Source of the DNA: Henriciella pelagia
GTDB taxonomy: Bacteria > Pseudomonadota > Alphaproteobacteria > Caulobacterales > Hyphomonadaceae
Length of the DNA stretch: 37,322 nucleotides
Direction: 5' to 3'
NCBI RefSeq assembly: GCF_002088945.1
Contig: NZ_NCSU01000009.1
Coordinates: 1-37,322 of the forward strand
The notes beneath the pieces are model-generated. The model was not told where the DNA came from, did no database searches, and saw only the letters and a list, made by a program, of their open reading frames with translations. Positions within the stretch are counted from its first letter, which is position 1; each line of letters opens with the position of its first letter. The position numbers and the translations under genes were made by a program. Positions 23,690 through 31,725 of the stretch are shown piece after piece.

Positions 23690-24628
23690 TTAGGCGACGC
23701 GGTGAACGAGTGCTCCGCCGTCGCGGCTGGCGAGTGAGTTCTGGCCCGCAATCTCGATGCTGCGGTCGAAGGTTTCCCTCGTAAGCCAGGCGAGGTGCGG
23801 AGATAATGTCACATTTGGCAGGTCGAGCAGGGGGCTGGCCTTCGAGACGGGTTCTTCGTCAAAGACATCAAGGCCTGCGCCACTGAGGTGGCCGGATACG
23901 AGCGCAGCATGAAGCGCCGTCTCATCGACAAGCTGGCCGCGCGCCGTGTTGATCAGGACAGCGCCGCGCTTCATGCGGGAGAGGGCGTCGGTACCGATCA
24001 GCTTGTCCGTCTCTCCAGTGAATGGAATGTGCAAGGAGAGGATGTCGGCCTGCTCAAGAAGTTCGGGCATCGTGAAATAGCGATAGGGCACATCCCTCTT
24101 TGAGCGGGCCGTGTAAATCACCGTCGCGCCCATCGCCTCAAGGATCGGCGCAAGGATCTGCGGCACGCTCCCGAATCCAATGAGGCCGACTGTCTTGCCG
24201 GCGACTTCGGAGAAGGATTCCTTCATGGCATCATCCGGGGTCCATGCGCCTGAGCGGCAGAGCGCGTCTGTCTGAGGCAGGCGGCGCAGCGTTGACAGCA
24301 TGAGCAGGAGCGTCATCTCCGCCACGGCCCGACTATTGGTGCCCGGCATGTTGCAAACGGCAATGCCTGCCGCCTTCGCGGCCTCAAGGTCAATCGTGTT
24401 CACGCCGACGCCAATTTTCTGGATGAGACGCAAGTTTGGCGCCTGGCTGATGATCTCGGCGGTCACCGGCTCCAGCACGTGCCAGAGCGCTTCAGCGTCC
24501 TTCAATTCGGTCAGGAAAGGTTCTGCCGGCCCCTGCGGACAGCATACGATGTCGAGTCCCTGTGATCGCAGGCGATCAAGTTCATCGCGCAGTCGGGGGC
24601 CGGCATCGTAATGGAACAGAACCTTCAA
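23690..24628 (-). CDS. D-2-hydroxyacid dehydrogenase family protein
   Basis: 312 residues from a TTG start at 24628, with AGGAGG five bases before it; no in-frame ATG fits the family N terminus. Catalytic residues are Arg230 (NTARGQLVDE), Glu259 (DVFDEEP) and His278 (LSPHLAW). The cofactor loop reads GLIGFGSVPQ, so the last Gly of GxGxxG is replaced by Pro. Arg175 in YTARSKR suggests NADP(H). It should reduce a 2-keto acid to a D-2-hydroxy acid or the reverse, for example glyoxylate or hydroxypyruvate. It lies 12 bases after the GntR gene, in the same transcription unit as the kinase and enolase paralog. Confidence 0.92.
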   Translation of the reverse strand: MKVLFHYDAGPRLRDELDRLRSQGLDIVCCPQGPAEPFLTELKDAEALWHVLEPVTAEIISQAPNLRLIQKIGVGVNTIDLEAAKAAGIAVCNMPGTNSRAVAEMTLLLMLSTLRRLPQTDALCRSGAWTPDDAMKESFSEVAGKTVGLIGFGSVPQILAPILEAMGATVIYTARSKRDVPYRYFTMPELLEQADILSLHIPFTGETDKLIGTDALSRMKRGAVLINTARGQLVDETALHAALVSGHLSGAGLDVFDEEPVSKASPLLDLPNVTLSPHLAWLTRETFDRSIEIAGQNSLASRDGGALVHRVA

Positions 24629-24640
24629 CTGATCCTCCTT

Positions 24641-25324
24641 CTAATCCTGTAGCAGTGAGAGCGTGAAATCGTGGATGTAATCCATGTGCGCATTGACGGT
24701 TGTCTCGACGGTTTTCTCGTCGCCATCGGCAACAGCCGTTGCGATATCCGCGTGCAGTTCGCACACGCGCGGCAGGTCTTCATCATGTCGGTGATAATAG
24801 TGCCAGAACCGGCGCGACAGACCGTGAAGCGTCTGCAGCATGTCGATGGCATACGGGTTGTCTGCGGCCTCGGTAATCATCTCATTGAACTGGCGATCGA
24901 TGACGAGGAAGACTTGGTAATCCTTGCTGGCCTCATTGCGGAAACTGCCGCCTATGTCGCGTAGCGTGGCTCTCGCCTTGTCGCCTGCCCGGCGCGCGGC
25001 AAGCTTCGCTACGGTCAGTTCTAGCGGACGACGCACCTCCAGCAGGCGCATCTGTTTCTTCAGGTCGATAGGAGACACCCGGATGCCGCGTCGCGGCATG
25101 ATCTCAACGAGATGTTCACTCGCAAGTCGTTGCAGCGCTTCGCGCACCGGGGTGCGCCCGATCCCGAGGCGTTTGGACAGCATGGCTTCGGAAATCATCG
25201 CATTTGGCTCCAATTCCATCGTGATGATCAGCTGCTCCAGAACGCGATAGGCCCGTTCGGACTGGGGCAGGTCGTCATCGTCGGCAAGTTCAGGATAGTC
25301 GTTCAAAAGGTCGTCTCCCCGCAT
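24641..25324 (-). CDS. GntR-family regulator, FadR subfamily, second copy
   Basis: About 227 residues. The start is uncertain: ATG at 25333 or 25324, both inside the enolase gene, or TTG at 25306 preceded by GGGGAG at 7 bases. The winged helix has AMLSKRLGIGRTPVREALQRLASEHLVEIMPRRG-type sequence, read in parts, and an FCD domain follows with RQFNEMITEAADNPYAIDML and HADIATAVADGDE. It overlaps the 3' end of the enolase gene by 17 to 44 bases and precedes the 2-hydroxyacid dehydrogenase gene, so it is part of that operon. It may regulate the operon and the ATTGTATACAAT sites further on, in response to a hydroxy or keto acid. Confidence 0.88.
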   Translation of the reverse strand: MRGDDLLNDYPELADDDDLPQSERAYRVLEQLIITMELEPNAMISEAMLSKRLGIGRTPVREALQRLASEHLVEIMPRRGIRVSPIDLKKQMRLLEVRRPLELTVAKLAARRAGDKARATLRDIGGSFRNEASKDYQVFLVIDRQFNEMITEAADNPYAIDMLQTLHGLSRRFWHYYHRHDEDLPRVCELHADIATAVADGDEKTVETTVNAHMDYIHDFTLSLLQD

Positions 25325-26576
25325 ATCTGGCATCAGCGCCGAGCGCCTGTTCCAGCCTAAGCATTTCGTTCCACTTCGCCATACGTTCAGAGCGGGAAAA
25401 GGAGCCGACCTTGAACTGGGTGATCCCCCAGCCAAGCGCGAGGTGAGCGATGGTCACGTCTTCGGTCTCGCCGGAGCGAGCCGAGACGACCGTGCCCCAG
25501 CCGAGCGTGCGGGCTGCCTCATGTGCCGCTTTCGCTTCACTTAGCGTACCGGCCTGGTTTGGTTTGCAGAGCAGGGTATTGCACGCCTGTTTCTCGGCCG
25601 CAGCGGCAATATTGGCCGTATTCGTCACAAGGAGATCATCGCCGATGATTTGCGCCCGATCGCCAAATTTGGCGGTGAAGCGGGCGTGATTGTCATAATC
25701 GCCCTCAACGAACGGGTCCTCGATCATCAGGATCGGATAGGCCTCCATCCAGCTGGCAAGCTGGTCAAACCATTCGTCCGGCGAGAGGGCCCGGCCTTCG
25801 CGTTTCAGGAAATATCCGCCATCGCGGTACATCTGCGTCGCGGCGATATCCAGCGACACGCCGATATCGGTGCCCGGCGTGAAACCGGCGTTCTTGATTG
25901 AATGCACCAGCGCTTCGATTGCTTGCTCGTTGCTGTCAAACAGGGGCCAGTAGCCGCCCTCGTCGGCAACGCCTGCGCGTTTGCCGATACTGTCCATGTA
26001 ATCACCAGCCGCGCGATAAACTTCAGCGACCCATTCCGTGGCTTCTCTGAAGCTCGAGGCGCCATGCGGGACGGCCATGAAGTCCTGCAGGTCCATCTGG
26101 CCGGACGCATGCGCGCCGCCGCCGAAGATCTGGATTTCAGGAACGGGGAGCATTGGATCTCCGCCTTCGCTCAGCCACATCCAAAGCGGCTTGCCGGCCG
26201 CCGCAGCGCCCGCATGCGCAACAGCCATGGATGTCGCGATCAGCGCGTTGCCGCCGAGCCGCCCCTTGTTTGCCGTTCCGTCCAGTTCGATGAGGGCCTT
26301 GTCAATTGATGCCTGGTTGGCCGCATCCATACCCACAAGCTGGCCCGCGATCTCGGTATTCACGCTGGCTACGGCCTTGCCGACGCCGTGCCCGCCAAAT
26401 CTCAAGCCGCCATCGCGGAGGTCAACCGCTTCGCCGGACCCGGTCGAAGCACCTGCAGGCGCGATTGCCCGCCCGAGTGCGCCATTCTGCAGCTCGATCT
26501 CGACTTCCACGGTCGGCCGTCCACGGCTGTCCCAAACGCTATAGCCTCTGACAGACTTGATCGGTGTGTCAGCCAT
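25290..26576 (-). CDS. Enolase paralog with altered active site
   Basis: 428 residues from ATG 26576; the start at 26750 is a longer open frame through the kinase gene. Conserved enolase blocks are YSVWDSRGRPTVEVEIE, the loop PAGASTGSGEA, VADEGGY (Glu206), SLDIAATQMY (Asp243), MIEDPFVEGDY (Glu286), IGDDLLVTN (Asp313), LLCKPNQAGTL (Lys338) and QFKVGSFSRSERMAKWNEML (Lys389). Two normally fixed positions differ: VSARSGETED has Ala366 where enolases have His of VSHRSGE, and LQDFM has Asp165 instead of Glu. It may therefore use a related phosphorylated hydroxy acid, not 2-phosphoglycerate. It overlaps the kinase gene by 8 bases and the GntR gene, so all are coupled. Confidence 0.9.
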   Translation of the reverse strand: MADTPIKSVRGYSVWDSRGRPTVEVEIELQNGALGRAIAPAGASTGSGEAVDLRDGGLRFGGHGVGKAVASVNTEIAGQLVGMDAANQASIDKALIELDGTANKGRLGGNALIATSMAVAHAGAAAAGKPLWMWLSEGGDPMLPVPEIQIFGGGAHASGQMDLQDFMAVPHGASSFREATEWVAEVYRAAGDYMDSIGKRAGVADEGGYWPLFDSNEQAIEALVHSIKNAGFTPGTDIGVSLDIAATQMYRDGGYFLKREGRALSPDEWFDQLASWMEAYPILMIEDPFVEGDYDNHARFTAKFGDRAQIIGDDLLVTNTANIAAAAEKQACNTLLCKPNQAGTLSEAKAAHEAARTLGWGTVVSARSGETEDVTIAHLALGWGITQFKVGSFSRSERMAKWNEMLRLEQALGADARYAGRRPFERLS

Positions 26577-27600
26577 CACTGGGTCCTTTTTCGTCGAGTA
26601 TTTGAGCGTGTTTCGCAAACCAGGCATCGGCAACGTCCCTGGGGGAGCCGACCGGGTCGCGGATGAGGTCGAGTGCGATCGTGCGCACAAACACCTTTTC
26701 CTGTTCCGAATTGATGTATTCAACAGGCGATTTCCCATCGATCCGGGCAAGCATCATGAAGCTGAGCAGGCGCGCTGACCGAAGTTCCAGGTCTGCCGCG
26801 CTTTCCCAGTCCACGGTCTTCAGATAGCGCGTCAGGAATTGGCCGAAGCCGGCTTCGAAGCGCGCTGCTGCCGGTCTGTTCCAGATCGATTTCAGCAGGA
26901 GATGGTTCAGGCAGAAAGCAAGGTCGAACGCCGGGTCCCCCCAGGTTGCGCATTCGGCATCGAGCACGACAGGTCCATCAGGCCCGACCAGAATGTTCTT
27001 GGGGCTGAAATCGCCATGCACCATGACGCGCGAATTGCGTCGTACCTGCTCGATCGTGTCCTGGAGGACCGACGCAAGTTCTGGATAGGGCTCAGCAAGC
27101 GCGGCGAAATATGGCTCCAGTCTCAGATGATAGAACAGGTCGGAGTCGAAATCTTCGGCGAGGTGCGGTCGCCGCGCTGTTGCCGCGTGGATTCGTCCGA
27201 GCAGGCCCGCGATCTCTTCAACCGTGGTTTTATCAACGATTCCGTCGCGCAGTTGCGATTTCCAGACAGGATAGGCCTCCGGCGGGAGGTATTCCATGAC
27301 AAGCGAACCACTTGGGCGGTCATGCGCGAGTATTTTCGGTACATTGCCCGGCGCGATCGTCCCGCTCTCCCTGAACCAGGCCGCTTCGCTGGCATGGCGC
27401 GCGGTCGGGGCATGCCAGACTTTCTTTACGTTCAGACGTTCCAGCGCGCGTTTGATGCAGACCTGTCGCCCATCCGCCTCAACGAGCCAGATATCAGAGG
27501 AAACGCCGCCCGTTAGCGGCTCTCCGGTGACCCGCGCACCTGCTTCGACGAGACCGCTCCTCTCTAGCGCTTCGCGTAAAGGGGTGGGCAATTCAGTCAT
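26569..27600 (-). CDS. APH/choline-kinase-family phosphotransferase
   Basis: 343 residues from ATG 27600, preceded by GGGAGAGAG; an earlier in-frame start at 27726 crosses the divergent promoter. Kinase signs are GGVSSDIWLV for the glycine-rich region, Lys50 in VCIKRAL, VMEYLPPE for the hinge, VMVHGDFSPKNIL with catalytic Asp197 and Asn202, and VVLDAECATWGD with metal-binding Asp214. Members phosphorylate small alcohols, not only antibiotics. Coupled translation with the enolase paralog (8-base overlap) suggests that the kinase makes the phosphorylated substrate that the enolase relative converts. Antibiotic resistance is unlikely in this context. Confidence 0.9.
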   Translation of the reverse strand: MTELPTPLREALERSGLVEAGARVTGEPLTGGVSSDIWLVEADGRQVCIKRALERLNVKKVWHAPTARHASEAAWFRESGTIAPGNVPKILAHDRPSGSLVMEYLPPEAYPVWKSQLRDGIVDKTTVEEIAGLLGRIHAATARRPHLAEDFDSDLFYHLRLEPYFAALAEPYPELASVLQDTIEQVRRNSRVMVHGDFSPKNILVGPDGPVVLDAECATWGDPAFDLAFCLNHLLLKSIWNRPAAARFEAGFGQFLTRYLKTVDWESAADLELRSARLLSFMMLARIDGKSPVEYINSEQEKVFVRTIALDLIRDPVGSPRDVADAWFAKHAQILDEKGPSDG

Positions 27601-27656
27601 TCTCTCTCCCTGGCGCACCCGGCTTTTTTCGAGCTGTGCAGGCTTAAAGGATGACA

Positions 27657-27680
27657 ACTGATATACAGGTGATATATTAT
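27657..27680. promoter_or_regulatory. CTGATATA-type operator candidate between kinase and RraA operons
   Basis: CTGATATACAG (27658-27668) is an interrupted inverted repeat followed by a second GATATATTAT-like sequence. It resembles the perfect palindrome ACTGATATATCAGT at 34293-34306 and lies in the divergent region between the kinase operon and the RraA-like gene. Confidence 0.45.
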
Positions 27681-27713
27681 TTGCAATTGTTTTATGAAGA
27701 CAGGAGAAAGCGA

Positions 27714-28418
27714 ATGCAAACTGCAACTCTGGTGAAGCGGCTCCAGGCCATCGATTCGGCGTCTGTTGCAGACGTCATGACGGCGATGGGGTTGGATGCG
27801 CAGGTGCTTGCGCCCAGCCTGAAGCCCCTGTCAGCCGAGACGTGCAGCTTTGCTGGTGTTGCAGTCTGCGCGCGCGGCGCTGAAGCGCCGAAAGGCGAGA
27901 CATTGCCGACCTTTGCGCTTGATGATGCCGTCCACGAAGGCAGCATCGTCGTAATCGAGACGGGCGGATGCGAACTTGGCGCGATCATCGGCGACAACAT
28001 GGCGACCAGTATGGTCCGCAGTGGCGCAAAGGCCTTTATCATTGATGGCGGTGTGCGCGACGCAGACGCGCTGCGTGGTGGCGAAACCCCTGTCTATTGC
28101 CGATATGCCTCCTCGGTCAGTGCGCACCGCTTCTGGAAATATACAAGTGTTGGCGAGGCGATCACCATGCCCGGCATCTGGTCGGACGTGCGGATCGAGC
28201 CGGGTGACCTGATGCGCGGCGATGCCGACGGGATCGCCATTGTGCCGAAAGCGCACGCAGAGACAATCATCGAGCATGCCGAACGTCTGCAGCAGGTCGA
28301 TGAGGATATCAAAGCCGCCATGCTGGCCGGGAAAACGCGGGAAGAAGCAACCCGCGGGAGCGACCGGTTGAAGGGTGTGAAACCACTGACAACAACGGCG
28401 CAGGCTCCGAGCGAATAG
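27714..28418 (+). CDS. RraA/HMG-aldolase family protein
   Basis: 234 residues from ATG 27714, preceded by AGGAGAAAGCG; the frame is open from 27651 but lacks a site there. The family blocks are SVADVMTAMGLDAQ, ETGGCELGAIIGDNMATS, AFIIDGGVRDADAL (Arg115 and Asp116 contact metal and substrate) and IEPGDLMRGDADGIAIVP. Relatives are class II pyruvate aldolases acting on 4-hydroxy-4-methyl-2-oxoglutarate or 4-carboxy-4-hydroxy-2-oxoadipate, with oxaloacetate decarboxylase side activity; others are RNase E inhibitors. Genome context favours aldolase or decarboxylase. It is the first gene of an operon with two acyl-CoA synthetases. Confidence 0.9.
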   Translation: MQTATLVKRLQAIDSASVADVMTAMGLDAQVLAPSLKPLSAETCSFAGVAVCARGAEAPKGETLPTFALDDAVHEGSIVVIETGGCELGAIIGDNMATSMVRSGAKAFIIDGGVRDADALRGGETPVYCRYASSVSAHRFWKYTSVGEAITMPGIWSDVRIEPGDLMRGDADGIAIVPKAHAETIIEHAERLQQVDEDIKAAMLAGKTREEATRGSDRLKGVKPLTTTAQAPSE

Positions 28419-28480
28419 GTCTCTTTAAGCGCACGAAACAAACAAGGGCCAACAAGCCCATTCAGGAGGACGACAGACAG

Positions 28481-30094
28481 ATGGCAGACAAGATGACAAG
28501 CACAGGCCCGTCCGGTCGCCTTACCGCAGAGCAGGAAAAATTCATCCACACGCTGGGCGACATTGTCGACTTTCAGTCCGCCCGCCAGCCAGGCAATGAT
28601 GCGGTTGTCTACGGTGACAGGAAGATGACGTTCCGTGACCTGCAATCGGTGAGCAACCAGTTCGCCAATGCCCTGGTCTCGGAAGGCTTCGAGCCAGGAA
28701 CTCGGGTCGCATTCCTTGACCGCAACAGCGAGTGGTTCTTTCCCATCCTGTTCGGAACGGCCAAGGCGAACGGCACGCTGGTTACAGTCAATTTCCGCCT
28801 CACGCCGGTCGAGATTTCCTATATTCTCGGAGATTCCGGCGCCGAGATTGTCTGTGTGGGCGCAGAATTTCTCGACAATGTGAAAGCCTGCCGGAAAGAT
28901 CTGCCGACGCTGCGCAAGATCATTGTGATCGATGGCGACGGCGCTGACAATCAGGGGCTTGCCGACTGGGTCGCTAGCCAGTCGGAAGCAGCGCCGGCCC
29001 GCAAGGTTTCACCGGAAGATACCGCCGTCCAGATGTACACGAGCGGCACAACGGGCCATCCAAAAGGCGTTGAGCTTACCCATAACTGCATGACGGCGGC
29101 GGCTGTCGACGGTTTGACGGTATGGCCGGCCATGTTCAGGGAAAATGCGGCTGTGCTCGGTATCATGCCGCTCTTCCACATTGCTGCGGCAAATCTCTGC
29201 ATTGCGAGCCTTTATGCCGGCGGGCGCGCCGAAATCATGCGCGATGGCACGCCGGAACAGATCATCCGCCTCATTGCCGAGCGGGGTATCGCGGTCGCGC
29301 CTTTGCCAGCCGCCGTGATCCACGAAATCATCAAGCTGCCCTTCGTCAGCGATCTTGATCTGTCCTGCCTCGACACGCTTCTCATCGCGGGATCGGGCAT
29401 CCCGGTGGAATTGCTACGCCAGGCCCAGCTCACCCTGAAATGCGGCTTCGCCCTTTCCTATGGTATGACTGAATGCTGCGGTGGGCTCACTTATCTTGGC
29501 CCGTCTGACTGTACATATGATGCAGGCCAAAAGCTGCAATCGGCCGGCAAGCCGCTGGGCGACAATCAGGTCCGCATCCTGGGGCCGGACGGCAAGGAAC
29601 TGCCCGTCGGTGAAACCGGCGAGATCGCTTGCCTGTCCAGGCGCGTCATGAAGGGCTACTGGAACCGGCCAGAAGCGTCCGCCGAAGCCATGCAGGATGG
29701 CTGGTATCTCAGCGGTGATGCCGGCTATCTCGACGAAGATGGCTATCTCTACGTCGTCGACCGGATAAAGGACATGGTCGTCAGCGGCGGCGAGAATATC
29801 TACCCGGTCGAGATCGAAAATGAGTTGATCAAGCACCCAGCCGTCGACGATGTCGCCGTGATCGGGGTGCCGGATCCGAAATGGGGTGAAAGCCTGCTCG
29901 CTTGCGTCGTGCTTTCGCCAGGCGCGGAAGCAACGCCTGCAGAGCTGGAGCAATTCCTTCGCGGCTCGCTGGCCGGTTACAAGATCCCCCGGCGCTATGA
30001 TTTCGTTGAAAGCTTCCCCCGCAACGCGACCGGCAAGGTTCTGAAGCGCGTCATGCGCGACGAGCGCAGCCAGGTCCAACCGGCAGGGGAGTGA
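28481..30094 (+). CDS. Acyl-CoA synthetase (AMP-binding), copy 1
   Basis: 537 residues, start after AGGAGG. It has the adenylate-forming hallmarks: MYTSGTTGHPKG (186-197), FALSYGMTECCG, the hinge Asp in YLYVVDRIKDMVVSGGENIYP, and the C-terminal catalytic Lys in PRNATGKVLKRVM. It should activate a carboxylic acid to an acyl-AMP and then an acyl-CoA. A Cys-rich pair after the TE motif (MTECCG) may shape the substrate pocket. The gene lies 62 bases after the RraA-like gene and only 6 bases before a second synthetase, implying that two different acids of one pathway are activated. Confidence 0.94.
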   Translation: MADKMTSTGPSGRLTAEQEKFIHTLGDIVDFQSARQPGNDAVVYGDRKMTFRDLQSVSNQFANALVSEGFEPGTRVAFLDRNSEWFFPILFGTAKANGTLVTVNFRLTPVEISYILGDSGAEIVCVGAEFLDNVKACRKDLPTLRKIIVIDGDGADNQGLADWVASQSEAAPARKVSPEDTAVQMYTSGTTGHPKGVELTHNCMTAAAVDGLTVWPAMFRENAAVLGIMPLFHIAAANLCIASLYAGGRAEIMRDGTPEQIIRLIAERGIAVAPLPAAVIHEIIKLPFVSDLDLSCLDTLLIAGSGIPVELLRQAQLTLKCGFALSYGMTECCGGLTYLGPSDCTYDAGQKLQSAGKPLGDNQVRILGPDGKELPVGETGEIACLSRRVMKGYWNRPEASAEAMQDGWYLSGDAGYLDEDGYLYVVDRIKDMVVSGGENIYPVEIENELIKHPAVDDVAVIGVPDPKWGESLLACVVLSPGAEATPAELEQFLRGSLAGYKIPRRYDFVESFPRNATGKVLKRVMRDERSQVQPAGE

Positions 30095-30100
30095 TCAGCC

Positions 30101-31639
30101 ATGCATTTTGACATCAAGGCTCCGCTCTTCCCGGATATGGTCCGCTTGCATGGCAAATGGTATCCGAACAAGCTCGCCCTCGTTGACGAAGTTCGAAGCC
30201 TGACCTGGTCGGAGCTGGACAGGCGCTCGACGCAGGTCGCCAACGGTCTGCTCGCCATGGGCATTGGCAAGGGGTCAAGTGTCGCCATCCTGATGGGCAA
30301 CAGCGTCGAATATGCCGAGATCATGTATGGCATCCTCAAGGCTGGCGCCGTCATCGTGCCCCTCAACCTCGCTGTCAGCGAGGAGGGGCTTGCCATGATG
30401 CTGAATGATGCGGCCGCGAAGCTCGTTTTCTATACGCCCGATCAGCATGCACGCATGAAACCGCACTGGAAGGACATGCCGGAGGGCCTCAAAAGCCTTG
30501 TCTTAGGCGAAGGCGCTCCTGCGGGCGAAGATTATGCCCTCTGGCGAGACGCCCAGTCAGACGCACCACAACGGATCGAGATCGGTGACGATGATCCCTG
30601 CAACATCATTTACAGCTCCGGCACGACCGGACTGCCCAAGGGCATCAAACATCTCAATCGTCGGCGAATACAATCCATGTATGAGCTGGCCATGGCTCAC
30701 CGCTATCACTTTGCGTCGGTGTCGATCTGTCCCATCGGGCTCTATTCCAACATTGCCTGGGCGTCGCTCTTTTGCGCGCTGATTGCCGGTGGTACCTGCA
30801 TCATCCGCAACAGGTTCGAGCCCGAGCGCTGGATCGAGGACGTCCACGAATATGGCGTGACGCACACTTTCATGGTGCCAATCCAGTTTCAGCGCATCCT
30901 GGATGCGCCCAACTTCTCTCCCGCCTCTGTCGCTTCGCTCGAAGCTGTAATCTCTGGCGGCGCGCCCCTGTTTGAGGGACTGAAAAAGCGTGTCGCGAGC
31001 GAGTTTGGCTGCGCCGTCATCGAGTTATATGGGCTAACTGAAGGTTTCATGACGACACTGCAGCCGGAAGAAGCGGAGGGGCGACTCTCATCTGTTGGTA
31101 AACCGGTGCGCGGCAATGACTACATTCTCGTCGATGATGAGGACAGGCCGCTCGGCTGGGGCGAAACCGGCGAGATTTGTGTGCGCTCGGTGCACTGGAT
31201 GTCTGAATATCACAACCGGCCCGACGCCAACAAGGAAGCCGAGTATGTCGACCCTGACGGCGTGCAGTGGTTGCGAACTGGCGATATCGGCCGCACGGAT
31301 GAGGATGGCTTCCTCTACATCACCGACCGCAAGAAGGACATGATCATTTCCGGTGGGCAGAACATTTATCCCGTCGATATCGAAGCGGTCCTGGCCGAGC
31401 ATCCGGACGTCTCGGAAGTCGCGGTGATCGGTGTACCTGACGAAAAGTGGGGGGAGACACCGCTGGCACTCGTTGTCCTGCGTGCTCGAAGCGAGGCGAA
31501 GAGCGAAGATATTCTGGAATGGACCAACGAACGCGTCGGCAAGCGTCAGAGAATTCGCGGCGTAGAGGTGCGTTCTGATCTGCCGCGCAACCCGAATGGC
31601 AAGGTGCTGAAGCGCGAGCTGCGCAAACAGTTCGCCTGA
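30101..31639 (+). CDS. Acyl-CoA synthetase (AMP-binding), copy 2
   Basis: 512 residues, start after GGGGAGTGATCAGCC. The motifs are IIYSSGTTGLPKG, VIELYGLTEGFM, DRKKDMIISGGQNIYPVDIE and NPNGKVLKREL with the catalytic Lys. It is only distantly similar to copy 1; the acyl pocket region, with SICPIGLYSNIAWASL, is different, so substrate preference is probably distinct. It is the last gene of the RraA-like operon and is followed by a bidirectional terminator facing TonB receptor 3. It likely activates a bulky or aromatic-derived acid. Confidence 0.94.
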   Translation: MHFDIKAPLFPDMVRLHGKWYPNKLALVDEVRSLTWSELDRRSTQVANGLLAMGIGKGSSVAILMGNSVEYAEIMYGILKAGAVIVPLNLAVSEEGLAMMLNDAAAKLVFYTPDQHARMKPHWKDMPEGLKSLVLGEGAPAGEDYALWRDAQSDAPQRIEIGDDDPCNIIYSSGTTGLPKGIKHLNRRRIQSMYELAMAHRYHFASVSICPIGLYSNIAWASLFCALIAGGTCIIRNRFEPERWIEDVHEYGVTHTFMVPIQFQRILDAPNFSPASVASLEAVISGGAPLFEGLKKRVASEFGCAVIELYGLTEGFMTTLQPEEAEGRLSSVGKPVRGNDYILVDDEDRPLGWGETGEICVRSVHWMSEYHNRPDANKEAEYVDPDGVQWLRTGDIGRTDEDGFLYITDRKKDMIISGGQNIYPVDIEAVLAEHPDVSEVAVIGVPDEKWGETPLALVVLRARSEAKSEDILEWTNERVGKRQRIRGVEVRSDLPRNPNGKVLKRELRKQFA

Positions 31640-31663
31640 CGCGCCAGCCTCAGTTCAACACCC

Positions 31664-31706
31664 AAAAAAAGAGCCGCCCCCAGGAGGAATAGTGGGGGCG
31701 GCTTTC
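31664..31706. terminator. Bidirectional terminator
   Basis: AGCCGCCCCC (31672-31681) pairs exactly with GGGGGCGGCT (31694-31703) across a 12-base loop. A-run AAAAAAA precedes and TTT follows, so it can serve both the acyl-CoA synthetase operon and the convergent TonB receptor 3 gene. Confidence 0.85.
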
Positions 31707-31725
31707 CTGCGACTGTCCGGCTAGA

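Noticed and set aside
26569..27600. Aminoglycoside resistance gene
   Set aside because: The kinase fold is right, but translational coupling with the enolase paralog and the catabolic neighbourhood point to a small-metabolite kinase.
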